64,000 bases of DNA from assembly GCA_005885555.1 (NCBI GenBank), contig VAWN01000089.1, positions 44,720 to 108,719 on the forward strand, in the 5' to 3' direction. The position numbers and the translations under genes were made by a program. A model generated the notes under the pieces. The model saw nothing but the letters and a program-made list of their open reading frames with translations, was not told where the DNA came from and searched no databases. Position 1 is the first letter of the stretch. Every line of letters starts with the position of its first letter. The stretch comes from Actinomycetota bacterium (GTDB lineage Bacteria; Actinomycetota; Actinomycetes; Mycobacteriales; Micromonosporaceae). Below are positions 40,358 to 50,828 of the stretch, piece after piece.

Positions 40358-40702
40358 GTGGCCAGTGGCAACGCCATTCGCGGCATCCGGGTCGGCTCCG
40401 GTCCGATCCGGCCCGACGAACGCTGTGAGCCCGCGCCGACCCGTCCGGTGGCCTACTGGTGCGCCAACGGGCACCGGGTGGAGCCGCTGTTCGCGGCCGA
40501 CGCCGCGGTACCGGCGCGGTGGGAGTGCCCGCGCTGCGGCCTGCCGGCCGGACGGGACCAGCAGGACCCGCCCGGGCGCCCGCGCGCCGAGCCGTACAAG
40601 ACCCACCTTGCGTATGTGAAGGAGCGCCGCTCCGAGGCCGAGGGCGCGGCGATCCTCGCCGAGGCGCTGCGCCAACTCCGCCAACGCCGCGGCGAGGAAT
40701 AG
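40358..40702 (+). CDS. rbpA: RNA polymerase-binding protein RbpA
   Basis: 114 residues from GTG 40358 with an AGGAG site. The N-terminal tail (GNAIRGIRVGSGP) is the sigma/RNAP-contacting part; the core has CANGHRVEPLF and WECPRCGLPAG with paired Cys; the C-terminal helix KTHLAYVKERRSEAEGAAILAEAL is the sigma-interaction domain. RbpA stabilises the housekeeping RNAP-sigma open complex and affects rifampicin sensitivity. The gene ends 3 bases before the convergent pgl stop. Confidence 0.96.
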   Translation: MASGNAIRGIRVGSGPIRPDERCEPAPTRPVAYWCANGHRVEPLFAADAAVPARWECPRCGLPAGRDQQDPPGRPRAEPYKTHLAYVKERRSEAEGAAILAEALRQLRQRRGEE

Positions 40703-40705
40703 CGG

Positions 40706-41485
40706 TCAGCGCAGACTTCTCAGACGCGGGCCGACGTGCGCGGCGGCGTCCCGGTCGAGCAGCCAGAGGGTACGGCTGACCCCGCTCACCCCGGCGGCCG
40801 GCACCTGTACCGGTCCGGCGCCGGACAGCGCCATGCCGACCGCGTCCGCCTTCTCCGGGCCGGTGGCGATCAGCCATACCTCCTCGGCGGTGTTGATCGT
40901 CGGCGGGGTCAGCGTGATCCGGATCGGCGGCGGCTTGGGTGCGCCGCGCACCGCCACCGCCGGCCGGGTCTCGTAGACCGCCGGGTGCTCCGGGAACACC
41001 GAGGCGATGTGCCCGTCCTCGCCAACGCCGAGCAGCAGCACGTCGAAGTGCGGAAGGATCTCGCTGCCCGGCTTCGCCGCATCCGCCAGCGCCCCGGCGT
41101 ACCGGGCCGCCGCCGACTCCGGATCCTCCACGTCCGGCCAGTCGCTGGCCGGCATCGGGTGCATCCGCGTCGGGTTCACCGGTACCGCATCGAGCAGTGC
41201 CAGCCGCGCCTGGGTCTCGTTGCGCTCGGGATCCCCGCCGGGCAGGAACCGTTCGTCGCCCCACCACACGTCGACGCGCGACCAGTCGACCGCGTCCCGG
41301 GCCGGACTGGCCGCGACCGCCCGGTACACCTTGGCGGCGACCCGGCCGCCGGTCAGCACCATGCTCGCGACGCCCCGCGCGGCCTGGGCGTCGACCAGCC
41401 GGATGATCAGCCGCGCGGCCGCGTCCTCGGCCAGCATGCCCGGCGTCGAATGGACGATCACACTCGCTTCGCCCGTGGCCGTCAT
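40706..41485 (-). CDS. pgl: 6-phosphogluconolactonase
   Basis: 259 residues from ATG 41485. NagB/RpiA-like fold: VLTGGRVAAKVYRA, VDWSRVDVWWGDERFLP with the catalytic-site acidic loop, DVLLLGVGEDGHIASVFPEH (as LLGVGEDGHIASVFP) with the His, and PPRIT-like PIRITLTPPTIN. Second step of the oxidative pentose phosphate pathway. It is the last gene of tkt-tal-pgi-zwf-opcA-pgl and is linked to opcA by a 98-bp connector repeat that provides TAGGAG. Confidence 0.94.
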   Translation of the reverse strand: MTATGEASVIVHSTPGMLAEDAAARLIIRLVDAQAARGVASMVLTGGRVAAKVYRAVAASPARDAVDWSRVDVWWGDERFLPGGDPERNETQARLALLDAVPVNPTRMHPMPASDWPDVEDPESAAARYAGALADAAKPGSEILPHFDVLLLGVGEDGHIASVFPEHPAVYETRPAVAVRGAPKPPPIRITLTPPTINTAEEVWLIATGPEKADAVGMALSGAGPVQVPAAGVSGVSRTLWLLDRDAAAHVGPRLRSLR

Positions 41486-41583
41486 CGTGCTCCTAGGTTC
41501 GCCGGCTGGGGCGCTCTGGTGCGCCGTCTTCCTTCGTCGCTGCGCTCGTCAGTCCAGACGCCGCCGCGCCCCACCCCGCTCAT
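41486..41583 (-). repeat. 98-bp connector repeat, copy 4 (minus strand)
   Basis: Read on the minus strand from the base before the opcA TGA to the base before the pgl ATG, again exactly 98 bases. Landmarks GGGGCGCGGCGGCGTCTGG, CTGACGAGCGCAGCGACG and GCGCACCAGAGCGCC are shared. The 3' end differs (CCTAGGAGCACG) but still gives a ribosome site. Confidence 0.9.
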
Positions 41584-42563
41584 TGGTTCGACGCCGCCCG
41601 GGCGACCGCCGGGTCCTTCCAGACGTGTACCCGCGTCGGTGACCGCTCGTCGAGGTCCGCGATGCCGGCCAGTGCGCCGAGCGCCTCCGCGTAGATCTGG
41701 TCGGCGTCCAGCCGGCGCAGTTCCTCGGCGAGCTCGTCACCCAGCGGGCGGCGGGCCAGCGGGAGGTGCCGGTCGGGCTGGCCGGTGCGTTCGAACAGCG
41801 CGGAACCGTTGTGCCGCGTCAGCCGCAGTATGTCGCCGTTCGCGCAGGCCAGCTCGACCACCCGCATCCGGGGGAACTCGCTGGTCGGCTGGAGCCTCGG
41901 GGTGATCTTCAGGCGGCCCGCCAGCCAGCCGCACATCAGCGCCCCGGTCGGATCCTTCTCGGGCGCGATCACGGTCGCCCCGGTGACCGCGGAGTCGAGG
42001 GTGTCGAACGCGCCGGCGACCAGCGTGCGCCACGGGGTGATCCGGGTCCAGGCCAGGTCGGTGTCGCCGGGGGCGTAGTCGGCACCCCGCTGCTTGAGCG
42101 CGGCCACCGGGTCGGGCGACTGGGCGGCGTCGGTCACCCGGCGGTCGGCGACCACGCCGAGGAAGTCGTTCGCGATGCGTTCCGGCGGTTCGCCGTGCCA
42201 CCAGGTGACCACCGGTACGTCCGGCGCCAGCAGCGGGATGACCACCGACTCGGCGTGCAGGGCCAGCCGGCCGAACATCCGCATGACGACCGCCTCGCAC
42301 GGCCCGAGCCGTCCGCCGACCACGATCTCGGCGTCGAGCCGGTTGACGTCGCGGGTGACGTCGGAACGGACCACGATGAGGATGCGGCAGGGATGCGCCG
42401 CCGCCGCGATCGTGGCGGCCGCCTCGGCCTCCTTGACGCGTTTCTCGTCCGCGACCGCGACCAGCGTGAGGGCCAGGCCGCTGGTCACCCCGCCGGCACT
42501 GCGCCGTTCCGCGCCCAGCGCCTTGATGACCTCGCGCCCCGCGGTGTCCCAAAGGCTGATCAT
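41580..42563 (-). CDS. opcA: Glucose-6-phosphate dehydrogenase assembly protein OpcA
   Basis: 327 residues. ATG 42563 was chosen because its ATGA overlaps the zwf stop; ATG 42575 is possible. Family features are the N-terminal [46 protein letters not shown] and [16 protein letters not shown]. OpcA is needed for the active tetramer of Zwf in actinobacteria and cyanobacteria and helps redox control. Its stop is inside the connector repeat. Confidence 0.94.
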   Translation of the reverse strand: MISLWDTAGREVIKALGAERRSAGGVTSGLALTLVAVADEKRVKEAEAAATIAAAAHPCRILIVVRSDVTRDVNRLDAEIVVGGRLGPCEAVVMRMFGRLALHAESVVIPLLAPDVPVVTWWHGEPPERIANDFLGVVADRRVTDAAQSPDPVAALKQRGADYAPGDTDLAWTRITPWRTLVAGAFDTLDSAVTGATVIAPEKDPTGALMCGWLAGRLKITPRLQPTSEFPRMRVVELACANGDILRLTRHNGSALFERTGQPDRHLPLARRPLGDELAEELRRLDADQIYAEALGALAGIADLDERSPTRVHVWKDPAVARAASNQ

Positions 42564-44077
42564 GCTCTCCTCCATTGCCGGGCCTCGCGCGCGAGCAGGT
42601 CGTCGGCGGCGTGCGGGCCCCATTCGCCGGCCCGGTACGTCTCCGGCGTGGTGCCGTGCCAGGCCTCTTCGAGGGGGTCGATGACCGCCCAGCTCGCCTC
42701 GACCTCGCTGGCGTCCGGGAACAGCGTCCGGTCGCCGATCAGCACGTCGAGGATGAGCCGCTCGTACGCTTCCGGAGACGAGTCGGTGAACGCCTCGCCG
42801 TACTGGAAGTCCATGGTGATGTCGCGGACCTCCATCGTGGTACCCGGTACCTTCGAGCCGAACTTGAGCGTCACGCCTTCATCCGGCTGTACCCGCACCA
42901 CCAGCTGGTTGTGCCCGAGCATCTCCACGTCGGCCGGGTGGAACGGCAGGTGCGGCGCCTTCTTGAACAGCACCGCGATCTCGGTGACCCGGCGCGGCAG
43001 GCGCTTGCCGGCGCGCACATAGAACGGCACCTCGGCCCAGCGACGGTTCTGGATGGCGAGCTTGACCGCGACATAGGTCTCCGTGGTGGAGCCGGCCGGC
43101 ACGTCCTTCTCCTCGACGTACCCGACGGCCCGCTCGCCGGCCACCCAGCCGGCCAGGTACTGCCCCCGTACCGTGTCCTTCAGGATGTCCCTGGGCAGCT
43201 TGATCGCCCGCAGCACCTTGAGCTTCTCGGTGCGGATCTCGGCGGCGTCGAAGCTGGTCGGCTCCTCCATCGCCACCATCGCCAGCAGTTGCATCAGGTG
43301 GTTCTGCAGCACGTCGCGGGCGGTACCCGTGGCGTCGTAGAACGCCGCCCGGGTACCGATGCCCACGTCCTCGGCCATGGTGATCTGCACGTGGTCGACG
43401 TACTTCGAGTTCCACACCGGCTCGAACAGCGCGTTGGCGAACCGCAGCGCCAGGATGTTCTGGACGGTCTCCTTGCCCAGGTAGTGGTCGATCCGGAACA
43501 CGTCCTGCGCGGTGAACACGTCGTCGACCAGGTCGTTGAGCGCCTTGGCCGAGGGCAGGTCGGTGCCGAACGGCTTCTCCACGACGACCCGCCGCCAGCC
43601 GCCGGACTTCTCGTTGTCGGCCATCCGCGTGCGCCCCATCTGCTTGAGCACCACGGGGAACGCGGCCGGCGGGATGGACAGGTAGAACGCGGCGTTGCCC
43701 TGGATGCCGTGGGTGTCGCGCAACTCGTCGAGGGTCTGGGCGAGCTGGTCGAAGGCGGCGTCGTCGTCGAAGGAACCGGGGACGAACTTGATGTTGCCGG
43801 CGGTCCGCGCCCAGACCTCCTCCCTCCAGGGGGTGCGGGAGTACTCCTGGGCGGCCTGCTTGGCCAGCGCCTCGAAGTCGCCGTCGCCCCAGTCGCGGCG
43901 GGCGAACCCGAGCACCACGAAGCTCGGTGGCAGCATGCCGCGGTTGGCCAGGTCGTACACCGCCGGGATGAGCTTCTTGCGAGCCAGGTCGCCGGTCACT
44001 CCGAAGATCACCAGAGCGCAGGATTCGGGGATGCGGGGGAGTCGCCGGTCCTGCGGGTCGCGGAGCAGGTTGCCCAC
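42560..44077 (-). CDS. zwf: Glucose-6-phosphate 1-dehydrogenase
   Basis: 505 residues from GTG 44077. NADP site [15 protein letters not shown], substrate/catalytic [13 protein letters not shown] (RIDHYLGKE), EKPFG motif, and the C-terminal [10 protein letters not shown]. This is the first committed enzyme of the oxidative pentose phosphate pathway and a main NADPH source. The GTG lies one base from the pgi stop, and its own stop overlaps the opcA start, so translation is coupled on both sides. Confidence 0.97.
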   Translation of the reverse strand: MGNLLRDPQDRRLPRIPESCALVIFGVTGDLARKKLIPAVYDLANRGMLPPSFVVLGFARRDWGDGDFEALAKQAAQEYSRTPWREEVWARTAGNIKFVPGSFDDDAAFDQLAQTLDELRDTHGIQGNAAFYLSIPPAAFPVVLKQMGRTRMADNEKSGGWRRVVVEKPFGTDLPSAKALNDLVDDVFTAQDVFRIDHYLGKETVQNILALRFANALFEPVWNSKYVDHVQITMAEDVGIGTRAAFYDATGTARDVLQNHLMQLLAMVAMEEPTSFDAAEIRTEKLKVLRAIKLPRDILKDTVRGQYLAGWVAGERAVGYVEEKDVPAGSTTETYVAVKLAIQNRRWAEVPFYVRAGKRLPRRVTEIAVLFKKAPHLPFHPADVEMLGHNQLVVRVQPDEGVTLKFGSKVPGTTMEVRDITMDFQYGEAFTDSSPEAYERLILDVLIGDRTLFPDASEVEASWAVIDPLEEAWHGTTPETYRAGEWGPHAADDLLAREARQWRRA

Positions 44078-44078
44078 G

Positions 44079-45725
44079 CTAGACCTCCTCGGCCAGGGAC
44101 CGGGCCGCGGTCAGGAGCCGGGCGACGCCCGCCGCGCGGTCGGTCAGATGCAGGTGCAGAAGGGGGCGGCCACGCTGGGCCAGCGCCTGCCGGTCGCCGG
44201 CCGCCTGCGCCGCCTGGAGGGTACCGAAGGTGTAGGGCTGTCCGGGTACCGGCAGGTCGGTGGTCACGGCTCCGGTGATCTGCAGGAACGACCCGGCCTG
44301 CGGCCCGCCCTTGTGGTACTGCCCGGTCGAGTGCAGGAACCGCGGTCCCCACCCGAAGGTCACCGACCGGCCTCCGGCCAGCCTGGCCAGCAGCGGCCGC
44401 AGCTCGGCCACGTCGGCGTCGCCGAAACGGTCGAGGTAGGCCATGATCGCCAGGTACCCGGCCGGTGCGACCTCCCGCGCGAAAGTGATCAGCGCGTCCT
44501 CCAGGCTGGCCCGAACCGGCCCGAACACCTGCACGCCGTCTTCGGTGATCGCGGGGGACTCCGTGGGCAGCCCGCCGGACAGGATCCGCTTGGTGTTCTC
44601 CTTGGACTCCGCGACGTTGGGCTGGTCGAACGGGTTGATCCCGAGGACCCGCCCGGCGATCGCGGTCGCGTACTCCCAGGCCAGGAACTGCGCCCCGAGC
44701 GGCCCGTTGACGGCCAGGTGCGGCACGATGCCGCCGCCGGGTACCGTCTCGGGACCGAGCGCGCCGCCGGTCGTCACGGTCAGCACGTCCTCCTCGGTCG
44801 CCCCCGGCGCACTCGGCGACTCGACGACGACCGGCAGGATGCCACGGCCGTTCTTGCCGGTCGACTCCGCGATCAGCTGCTCGGCCCAGTCGCCGAGGCC
44901 GGTGATCCCGGTACCGTCGTCAATGAGCGCTACCTTGTTGCGGCCGTCGTTGACCGCGGCCGCGCCCAGCGCGACGCCCAGGGCCAGGCTGGGGTTGTCC
45001 TTGTCCTCCCCGAGCGTGGCGAACAGCGCCTCGGCCTGGTCGATCAGCTCGGCCACGTCGACCCCGGCGAGCGCCGTCGGCACCAGGCCGAACGCGGTCA
45101 GCGCCGAGTACCGCCCGCCCACGTCCGGGTCGGCGAGCACGACCGCGGCGTTCATCTCCCGGGCCGTGGCCTCCAGCGGCGAACCCGGGTCGGTCACGAT
45201 CACGAAGTGCCGGCCGGCTTCGGCCTCGGACAGTCCCGCGTCGAGGAACGCCTGCCAGTAGGCCCGCCGGTGGCTGTCGGTCTCCACCGTCGACCCGGAC
45301 TTGCTGGCCACCACGACGACCGTCTCCAGCAGCCGGTCGCCCAGCGCGGCCACGACCTGGTGCGGGTCGGTGGTGTCCAGGACGGTCAGCGGTACCCCGA
45401 GCGTCCGCGAGATCACCTCCGGGGCGAGCGACGAACCGCCCATGCCGGCGAGCACCACGTGCGGCAGGTCGGACAGTTCGCTGCGCAGCTCGGCGAGCTG
45501 GGGGAGCAGCTCCCGGCCGCGCCGGAAGGTGTCGATCCAGCCGAGCCGGATCTTCGCTTCGGACTCCGCCGCCGAGCCCCACAGGGTGGGGTCCTTGGCC
45601 ACCAGCAGCCCCGGTACCCCGGCCTCGACCAGTGCCTGGCGCAGTTCGGCCGCGCCGGGCACCGCGCTCGCACCGTGGACGGCCAGACCGGCCGCCGCCT
45701 CCACGTCGTCCAGCAGGTTGCTCAC
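44079..45725 (-). CDS. pgi: Glucose-6-phosphate isomerase
   Basis: 548 residues from GTG 45725 preceded by GGGAGG at the end of a connector repeat. SIS-fold motifs: [27 protein letters not shown], the Glu region [20 protein letters not shown] (as [11 protein letters not shown]), and the C-terminal [20 protein letters not shown] (as [12 protein letters not shown]) with the His/Lys site. It belongs to the longer actinobacterial pentose-cluster type. It connects glycolysis with the pentose phosphate genes alongside. Confidence 0.95.
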   Translation of the reverse strand: MSNLLDDVEAAAGLAVHGASAVPGAAELRQALVEAGVPGLLVAKDPTLWGSAAESEAKIRLGWIDTFRRGRELLPQLAELRSELSDLPHVVLAGMGGSSLAPEVISRTLGVPLTVLDTTDPHQVVAALGDRLLETVVVVASKSGSTVETDSHRRAYWQAFLDAGLSEAEAGRHFVIVTDPGSPLEATAREMNAAVVLADPDVGGRYSALTAFGLVPTALAGVDVAELIDQAEALFATLGEDKDNPSLALGVALGAAAVNDGRNKVALIDDGTGITGLGDWAEQLIAESTGKNGRGILPVVVESPSAPGATEEDVLTVTTGGALGPETVPGGGIVPHLAVNGPLGAQFLAWEYATAIAGRVLGINPFDQPNVAESKENTKRILSGGLPTESPAITEDGVQVFGPVRASLEDALITFAREVAPAGYLAIMAYLDRFGDADVAELRPLLARLAGGRSVTFGWGPRFLHSTGQYHKGGPQAGSFLQITGAVTTDLPVPGQPYTFGTLQAAQAAGDRQALAQRGRPLLHLHLTDRAAGVARLLTAARSLAEEV

Positions 45726-45823
45726 TGCGCCTCCCGGCATGCTCCGCGTGGCGCTTCGGTGCACCGTCTTCCCTCGTCGCTGCGCTTCCCGGTCCAGACG
45801 GCGCCGCGCCACACTCCGCTCAC
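45726..45823 (-). repeat. 98-bp connector repeat, copy 5 (minus strand)
   Basis: Minus-strand reading goes from the base before the tal TGA to the base before the pgi GTG, again 98 bases. The most diverged full copy, but GCGCGGCGCCGTCTGGAC, AAGCGCAGCGACGAGGGAAG and GCACCGAAGCGCC remain. Confidence 0.88.
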
Positions 45824-46935
45824 TTGGCGCTCTCCGCGTCCGGCAGCTGGCCCTCGATGGTCTGGCGCAGCTCGTCCCAGCTCGTGGAGAACTTCTCCAC
45901 GCCCTCGCGCTCCAGCGTCTCGATCACGTCGTCGTAGTCGATGCCGATCCCGGCCAGGCTGTCCAGCACCTGATGGGCGTCGGCGTAGTTCGTCGTGATC
46001 GTGTCACCGCGTACCTCGCCGTGGTCGGCGAACGCGTGGACAGTGGCCTCCGGCATGGTGTTGACCACGCCCGGGGCGATCAGCTCCTCGACGTACATGA
46101 CGTCGCGGTACGCCGGGTTCTTCGTCGAGGTGGACGCCCACAGCGGCCGCTGCGGCCGGGCACCGGCATCGGCCAGCGCCTTCCACCGGTCGGTGGTGAA
46201 CACCTTCTCGTACCGCTCGTACGCCAGCCGCGCGTTGGCGATGGCCGCCTTGCCGTGCAGCGCCTGCGCCTCGGGGGTACCGATCTTGTCCAGCCGCTTG
46301 TCGACCTCGGTGTCCACCCGGGACACGAAGAAGCTGGCCACGCTCGCCATCGTGGACAGGTCGTGCCCGTTGGCCTTGGCCTGCTCCATGCCGCTCAGGA
46401 ACGCGTCCATCACGGCGTCGTACCGGTCCAGCCCGAAGATCAGCGTGACGTTGACGCTGATGCCCTGCGCGAGCGTCGCGGCGATCGCCGGGATACCCGC
46501 GAGGGTGGCCGGGATCTTGATGAACAGGTTCGGCCGGTCCACCAGCCACCACAGCTGCCTGGCCTCGGCGTTGGTCTTCTCGGTGTCGTGCGCCAGCCGG
46601 GGGTCCACCTCCAGCGACACCCGGCCGTCGACGCCGTGCGACGCGTCGTAGGCCGGCCGCATGACGTCGCACGCCCAGCGCACGTCGTAGGAGGTGATCA
46701 TCCTGGTGGACTCGTCGGCGCTGATGCCGCGCAGCGCCAGATCCTTCAGCTGTTCGGTGTAGTCGTCCTTGTCCGACACCGCCTTGGCGAAGATGGTCGG
46801 GTTGCTCGTCACGCCCACCACGTGCTTCTCGCGCCGCAGCGCGTCCAACCCGCCGGTCGCCAGCCGCTGCCGGGAGATGTCGTCGAGCCATACCGCCACG
46901 CCCGCGGCGGATAGCTCCGCCAGCCTGTCCGTCAT
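45820..46935 (-). CDS. tal: Transaldolase
   Basis: 371 residues from ATG 46935, the long actinobacterial type. [11 protein letters not shown] at the N terminus, [13 protein letters not shown], the Schiff-base Lys in [20 protein letters not shown] and the [14 protein letters not shown] motif. Transfers a dihydroxyacetone unit in the non-oxidative pentose phosphate pathway. Positioned 13 bases after tkt on the minus strand. Confidence 0.96.
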   Translation of the reverse strand: MTDRLAELSAAGVAVWLDDISRQRLATGGLDALRREKHVVGVTSNPTIFAKAVSDKDDYTEQLKDLALRGISADESTRMITSYDVRWACDVMRPAYDASHGVDGRVSLEVDPRLAHDTEKTNAEARQLWWLVDRPNLFIKIPATLAGIPAIAATLAQGISVNVTLIFGLDRYDAVMDAFLSGMEQAKANGHDLSTMASVASFFVSRVDTEVDKRLDKIGTPEAQALHGKAAIANARLAYERYEKVFTTDRWKALADAGARPQRPLWASTSTKNPAYRDVMYVEELIAPGVVNTMPEATVHAFADHGEVRGDTITTNYADAHQVLDSLAGIGIDYDDVIETLEREGVEKFSTSWDELRQTIEGQLPDAESAK

Positions 46936-46948
46936 CGCGTTCCCTCTC

Positions 46949-49062
46949 TTAGTTGCCCGTGGTGGTACCGGTGATCGCGCCGACCCGGGCGAGCGACGCG
47001 CGGGCCGCCGTCACCACATGGTCCGGCGTGAAGCCGAACTGCTCGAACAGCACCTGGTACGGCGCGCTCGCGCCGTAGTGCTCGATGCTCACCGCCTCGC
47101 CGAGGTCGCCGATCAGGTCGCGCCAGGACATCGCGACGCCCGCCTCGACGCTGACCCGTGCCTTGACCCCGGTCGGCAGCACCTTCTGCCGGTATGCCTC
47201 GTCCTGCGCGTCGAACCATTCACGGCACGGCATCGACACGACCCGCGTCGGGGTACCGTCGGCCTCCAGCCGCTCCTGCGCGGCCAGCGCGAGGGACACC
47301 TCCGAGCCGGTCGCGATCAGGATCACGCTCGGTTGCCCGTTGCCCGCGTCCGCCAGCACGTACCCGCCGCGCGCGACGTTCTCCGCGCCGGCATACCGGG
47401 TGCGGTCGATGACCGGCAGGTTCTGCCGGGTCAGGCACAGCGCGGTCGGGCGGTCGGTGTGCTCCAGCGCCAGCCGCCACGCCCAGGCGGTCTCGTTGGC
47501 GTCGGCCGGCCGCACCACGTCGAGGCCGGGGATCGCGCGCAGCGCCGACAGGTGCTCGATCGGCTGGTGGGTCGGCCCGTCCTCGCCCAGCCCGATCGAG
47601 TCGTGCGTCCAGACGTAGATGACCGGCAGCTTCATCAGTGCGGCCAGGCGCACCGCGGGACGCATGTAGTCGGAGAACACGAGGAACGTGCCGCCGTACG
47701 GCCGGGTACCCCCGTGCAGCACGATCCCGTTGAGGATCGCGCCCATGCCGTGCTCGCGGATGCCGAAGTGCAGGGTGCGCCCGTACCAGTCGCCGGGGAA
47801 GGACTTCGTCGAGTACTCCGGCGGGACGAACGACGGGTCGCCCTCGATCGTGGTGTTGTTGCTCTCCGCCAGGTCGGCCGAGCCGCCCCACAGCTCCGGC
47901 AGCGCCGGCGCGATCGCGTTGATCACCTCGCCGGACGCCTTCCGGGTGGCCATCCCCTTGCTGTCGGCCTTGAACGCGGGCAGCGCATCGGTCCACCCGT
48001 CCGGCAGGGTACGGGAGGCGAGCCGGTCGAACAGCGCCCGGCGCTCCGCGTTGGCGCCGCCCCACGCCTCGAACGCACGGTTCCACTCTTCGTGCGCGGC
48101 CCGGCCACGCTCGATCACCTTGCGCGTGTGCGCCAGCACTTCGTCGGCTACGGCGAAGGACTTCTCCGGGTCGAAGCCGAGCAGCTTCTTGGTGGTGGCC
48201 ACCTCGTCGGCGCCCAGCGCCGAACCGTGCGCCTTGCCGGTGTTCTGCTTGTTGGGCGCCGGCCAGCCGATGATGGTGCGCAGGTTGATGAACGACGGCC
48301 GGCCGGTCTCCGCCTTCGCCGCCAGGATCGCCGCGTAGAGCCCCTGCACGTCTTCGTGGTACCCGTCCTCGGTGCGCCAGTCCACGTGCTGAACGTGCCA
48401 TCCGTACGCGGCGTACCGGGCCGCCACGTCCTCGGACTTGGCGATGTTCGTGTTGTCTTCGATCGAGATGTTGTTGTCGTCGTAGATGACCACGAGGTTG
48501 CCCAGCTTCTGGTGCGCCGCAAGCGAGCTGACCTCGTGACTGATGCCCTCCTCGATGTCGCCGTCGGAGACGAATCGAACAGGCTGTCCCCGGGGGGCGG
48601 CTCGGGGTCGAACATGCCGCGCTCGCGCCGCGTCGCGAAGCCCATCCCGACCGCGTTGCCCAGACCCTGGCCGAGCGGACCGGTAGTGGTCTCCACACCG
48701 GCGGTGTGCCCGTGCTCGGGGTGCCCCGGGGTCAGCGAACCCCACTGCCGCAACGACCGCAGGTCGTCCAGCGCCAGCCCGTACCCGCACAGGTAGAGCT
48801 GGATGTACAGGGTCAGGCTGGAGTGGCCGCAGGACAACACGAACCGGTCCCGGCCGGGCCAGGCGGGATCCGTGGGGTCGTGTCGCATGACCCGCTGGAA
48901 GAGCAGGTATGCGGCGGGGGCGAGGCTCATCGCGGTGCCCGGGTGGCCGTTGCCGGCCTTTTCCACGGCGTCCATCGCGAGTACGCGGATCGTGTCGACC
49001 GCGCGGCGGTCAAGTTCGGACCAGTCGAGATGGCTGTCGGTCACGGTGGTCGTGCTCCCCAC
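46949..49062 (-). pseudogene. tkt: Transketolase gene with a frameshift
   Basis: GTG 49062 opens a normal transketolase start (DTIRVLAMDAVEKAGNGHPG, as EKAGNGHPGTAMSLAP; FVLSCGHSS; TTGPLGQGLGNAVGMG) up to GDSLFD near 48577. The remainder (SDGDIEEGISHE, YDDNNISIEDNT, NKQNTGKAHGSALG, GIREHGMGAILNG, and the C-terminal domain to TAA 46949) is in another frame. At the junction about four residues and a non-multiple-of-three number of bases seem to be missing between two TTCG copies. As written no full enzyme is made. Either a real mutation in a key pentose phosphate gene or a sequence error. Confidence 0.88.
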
Positions 49063-49086
49063 GAATCGTGCGGCGCTGTCGTTATG

Positions 49087-49092
49087 ACCCTA
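49087..49092 (-). promoter_or_regulatory. Candidate -10 element of the tkt operon
   Basis: Minus-strand TAGGGT about 25 bases before the tkt GTG, leaving a short leader with GGGGAG as ribosome site. It lies in the 199-base gap shared with divergent ctaB. Confidence 0.45.
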
Positions 49093-49261
49093 CCCATTTC
49101 CGCGCCGGCCAGACGCGCTGATGGTCGCATGTGCAGGTGACATCCAGGCGAACCCGGCACGCCGCCGGGTGGTCGCGGGTTGCCGCAGGTCGACGCGTAC
49201 GCTGTCACGCGGTGCACCCACCCGTTCCGCTGGGGCGGACGCGACCGTGAAGGACTACCGC

Positions 49262-50218
49262 ATGACCACGTTGGCGGACCGCCCCGTCGAGGTCGCCGCG
49301 CAGCCGATCCCGGTCGCGGCGTTGAAGGCGGACCGGCGGCGCACCGGGCCGGTCGCGGTGCTGCGGGCCTACGTCGCGCTGACCAAGCCGCGGATCGTCG
49401 AACTGCTGCTGGTGACGACGGTACCGGCGATGTTCCTGGCCCGGGACCGGCTGTCGCCGCTTGGGCTGACCGTGGTCGTCCTGGTCGGCGGCGCGCTCGC
49501 GGCGGGCGCCGCCAACGCGCTCAACTGCTACCTCGACCGCGACATCGATCAGGTGATGCGGCGGACCTCCGGTCGCCCGCTGCCTGCGCACACGGTCTCG
49601 CCGCGCGCCGCTCTGGTCTTCGGCCTGGTGCTGGCCGCGGTCTCGCTGACCCTCATGGGTACCTTTACCAACTGGCTCGCCACCGGCCTGACCGCCGGCG
49701 CGATCGCCTACTACGACCTCGTGTACACGATGTGGCTCAAGCGGACCACGCCGCAGAACACGGTGTGGGGCGGGGTCTGCGGCGCGCTGCCGGTGCTGAT
49801 CGGCTGGGCCGCGGTGACCGGGTCGCTGAGCCTGCGCGCGCTGCTGCTGTTCGCGGTGGTGTTCCTCTGGCAGCCGCCGCACTTCTACGCGCTCGCCATC
49901 ACCTTCCGCGAGGACTACCGGCGGGCCGGGATCCCGATGCTGCCCGTCGTCGCCTCGCTGCGCCGGGTCGGCCTGGAGACGGTCGTCTACACCTGGCTGA
50001 CCGTGGTCGCCTCGGTCGCCCTGTGGCCGCTGGGCATGACGCCGCTGTACGGCCTGACCGCGCTCGTTCTCGGCGCGCTGTTCCTGGTCGAGGCGCACCG
50101 GCTGCACCGGCGGGCGCGCCGCGGCCAGCCGCTACGGCCGATGCGCCTGTTCCACTGGTCGATCATGTACCTCACGGTGCTGTTCGTCGCCGTGGCCGTG
50201 GACGCGCTCATCCAGTAG
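49262..50218 (+). CDS. ctaB: Protoheme IX farnesyltransferase (heme O synthase)
   Basis: 318 residues from ATG 49262 (in-frame GTG 49247 is an alternative). UbiA-type prenyltransferase with about nine membrane helices; motif 1 [22 protein letters not shown] (as [12 protein letters not shown]) and motif 2 [14 protein letters not shown] and [13 protein letters not shown] supply the Mg/diphosphate aspartates. Makes heme O for cytochrome oxidase. Its partner ctaA is 610 bases away in convergent orientation. Confidence 0.96.
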   Translation: MTTLADRPVEVAAQPIPVAALKADRRRTGPVAVLRAYVALTKPRIVELLLVTTVPAMFLARDRLSPLGLTVVVLVGGALAAGAANALNCYLDRDIDQVMRRTSGRPLPAHTVSPRAALVFGLVLAAVSLTLMGTFTNWLATGLTAGAIAYYDLVYTMWLKRTTPQNTVWGGVCGALPVLIGWAAVTGSLSLRALLLFAVVFLWQPPHFYALAITFREDYRRAGIPMLPVVASLRRVGLETVVYTWLTVVASVALWPLGMTPLYGLTALVLGALFLVEAHRLHRRARRGQPLRPMRLFHWSIMYLTVLFVAVAVDALIQ

Positions 50219-50422
50219 GTACGTTTCGTCACCGACACGCCGTGATTGCGGCGGCAACTGTTGCGCATTTGCAAGCTCCAGAATTCTGTACCACTTTGGC
50301 CGTTTATTATGACCGGACAATTCGGATTAATCGCTTATCGTATTGACCGCGACGGCTGCGAACCGGCGTTAGGAGCGTCACATTCTCATCGTCATTGCCG
50401 GGCATGGGAGCGACCGTCTGCC

Positions 50423-50428
50423 TACTCT
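50423..50428 (+). promoter_or_regulatory. -10 element of a likely leaderless promoter
   Basis: TACTCT followed after 7 bases by ATG 50436. The stretch 50219-50422 is unusually AT-rich for this genome (for example TTTATTATGA near 50304) and shows no other feature that I can support. Confidence 0.55.
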
Positions 50429-50435
50429 TCTGAAC

Positions 50436-50762
50436 ATGGCAGATGGTTCCGATACGACCTTGACGATGGAGCCGGCTACCTCTTCTGGTGGCCTGATCTC
50501 CGACATCAAGTCGTTCGCCGCCGGTCACGGTGGCGCAAAGGCAGTCATCGAGTACGTAGGTCGCAGGGGCGCACGAATCGTCCTCGTGGGGGAGGACGGC
50601 ACCTGGTCGGACCAGTTCGCCGACGGCACCGACATCGCCCGACAGGCCTGCGAGAAGGCCGGCGTCGAGGTGGAGAACGAGTGGGAGCGCGAGCTGATCG
50701 AGCAGATGCGTCCGAGTAACGACCTCTGGCGGTCGATGAGCCGCCGCCAGCTCTCGCGCTGA
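50436..50762 (+). CDS. Conserved hypothetical protein, 108 residues
   Basis: Soluble alpha/beta protein with GGLISDIKSFAAGHGGAKAVIEYVGRRGARIVLVG (seen as KAVIEYVGRRGARIVLVG) and the C-terminal ENEWERELIEQMRPSNDLWRSM. Such proteins seem conserved in this order of bacteria; I know no function. The gene sits alone between ctaB and ctaA with its own TANNNT box and a strong hairpin after its stop. Confidence 0.78.
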   Translation: MADGSDTTLTMEPATSSGGLISDIKSFAAGHGGAKAVIEYVGRRGARIVLVGEDGTWSDQFADGTDIARQACEKAGVEVENEWERELIEQMRPSNDLWRSMSRRQLSR

Positions 50763-50783
50763 GTACGTCGTCCGTTTGTCCGC

Positions 50784-50813
50784 AGCGGTCCGGGGATCTC
50801 TCCCCGGGCCGCT
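50784..50813 (+). terminator. GC-rich bidirectional hairpin
   Basis: AGCGGTCCGGGGA (50784-50796) pairs with TCCCCGGGCCGCT (50801-50813) with one G-T pair and a 4-base loop. It lies between the convergent 108-residue gene and ctaA and can serve both. Confidence 0.75.
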
Positions 50814-50828
50814 CCTTCATTGGTCCCG

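Noticed and set aside
50219-50422. AT-rich stretch that could hold a small RNA
   Set aside because: No stable hairpin-terminator pair or known RNA motif could be recognised; only the -10 box is supported.
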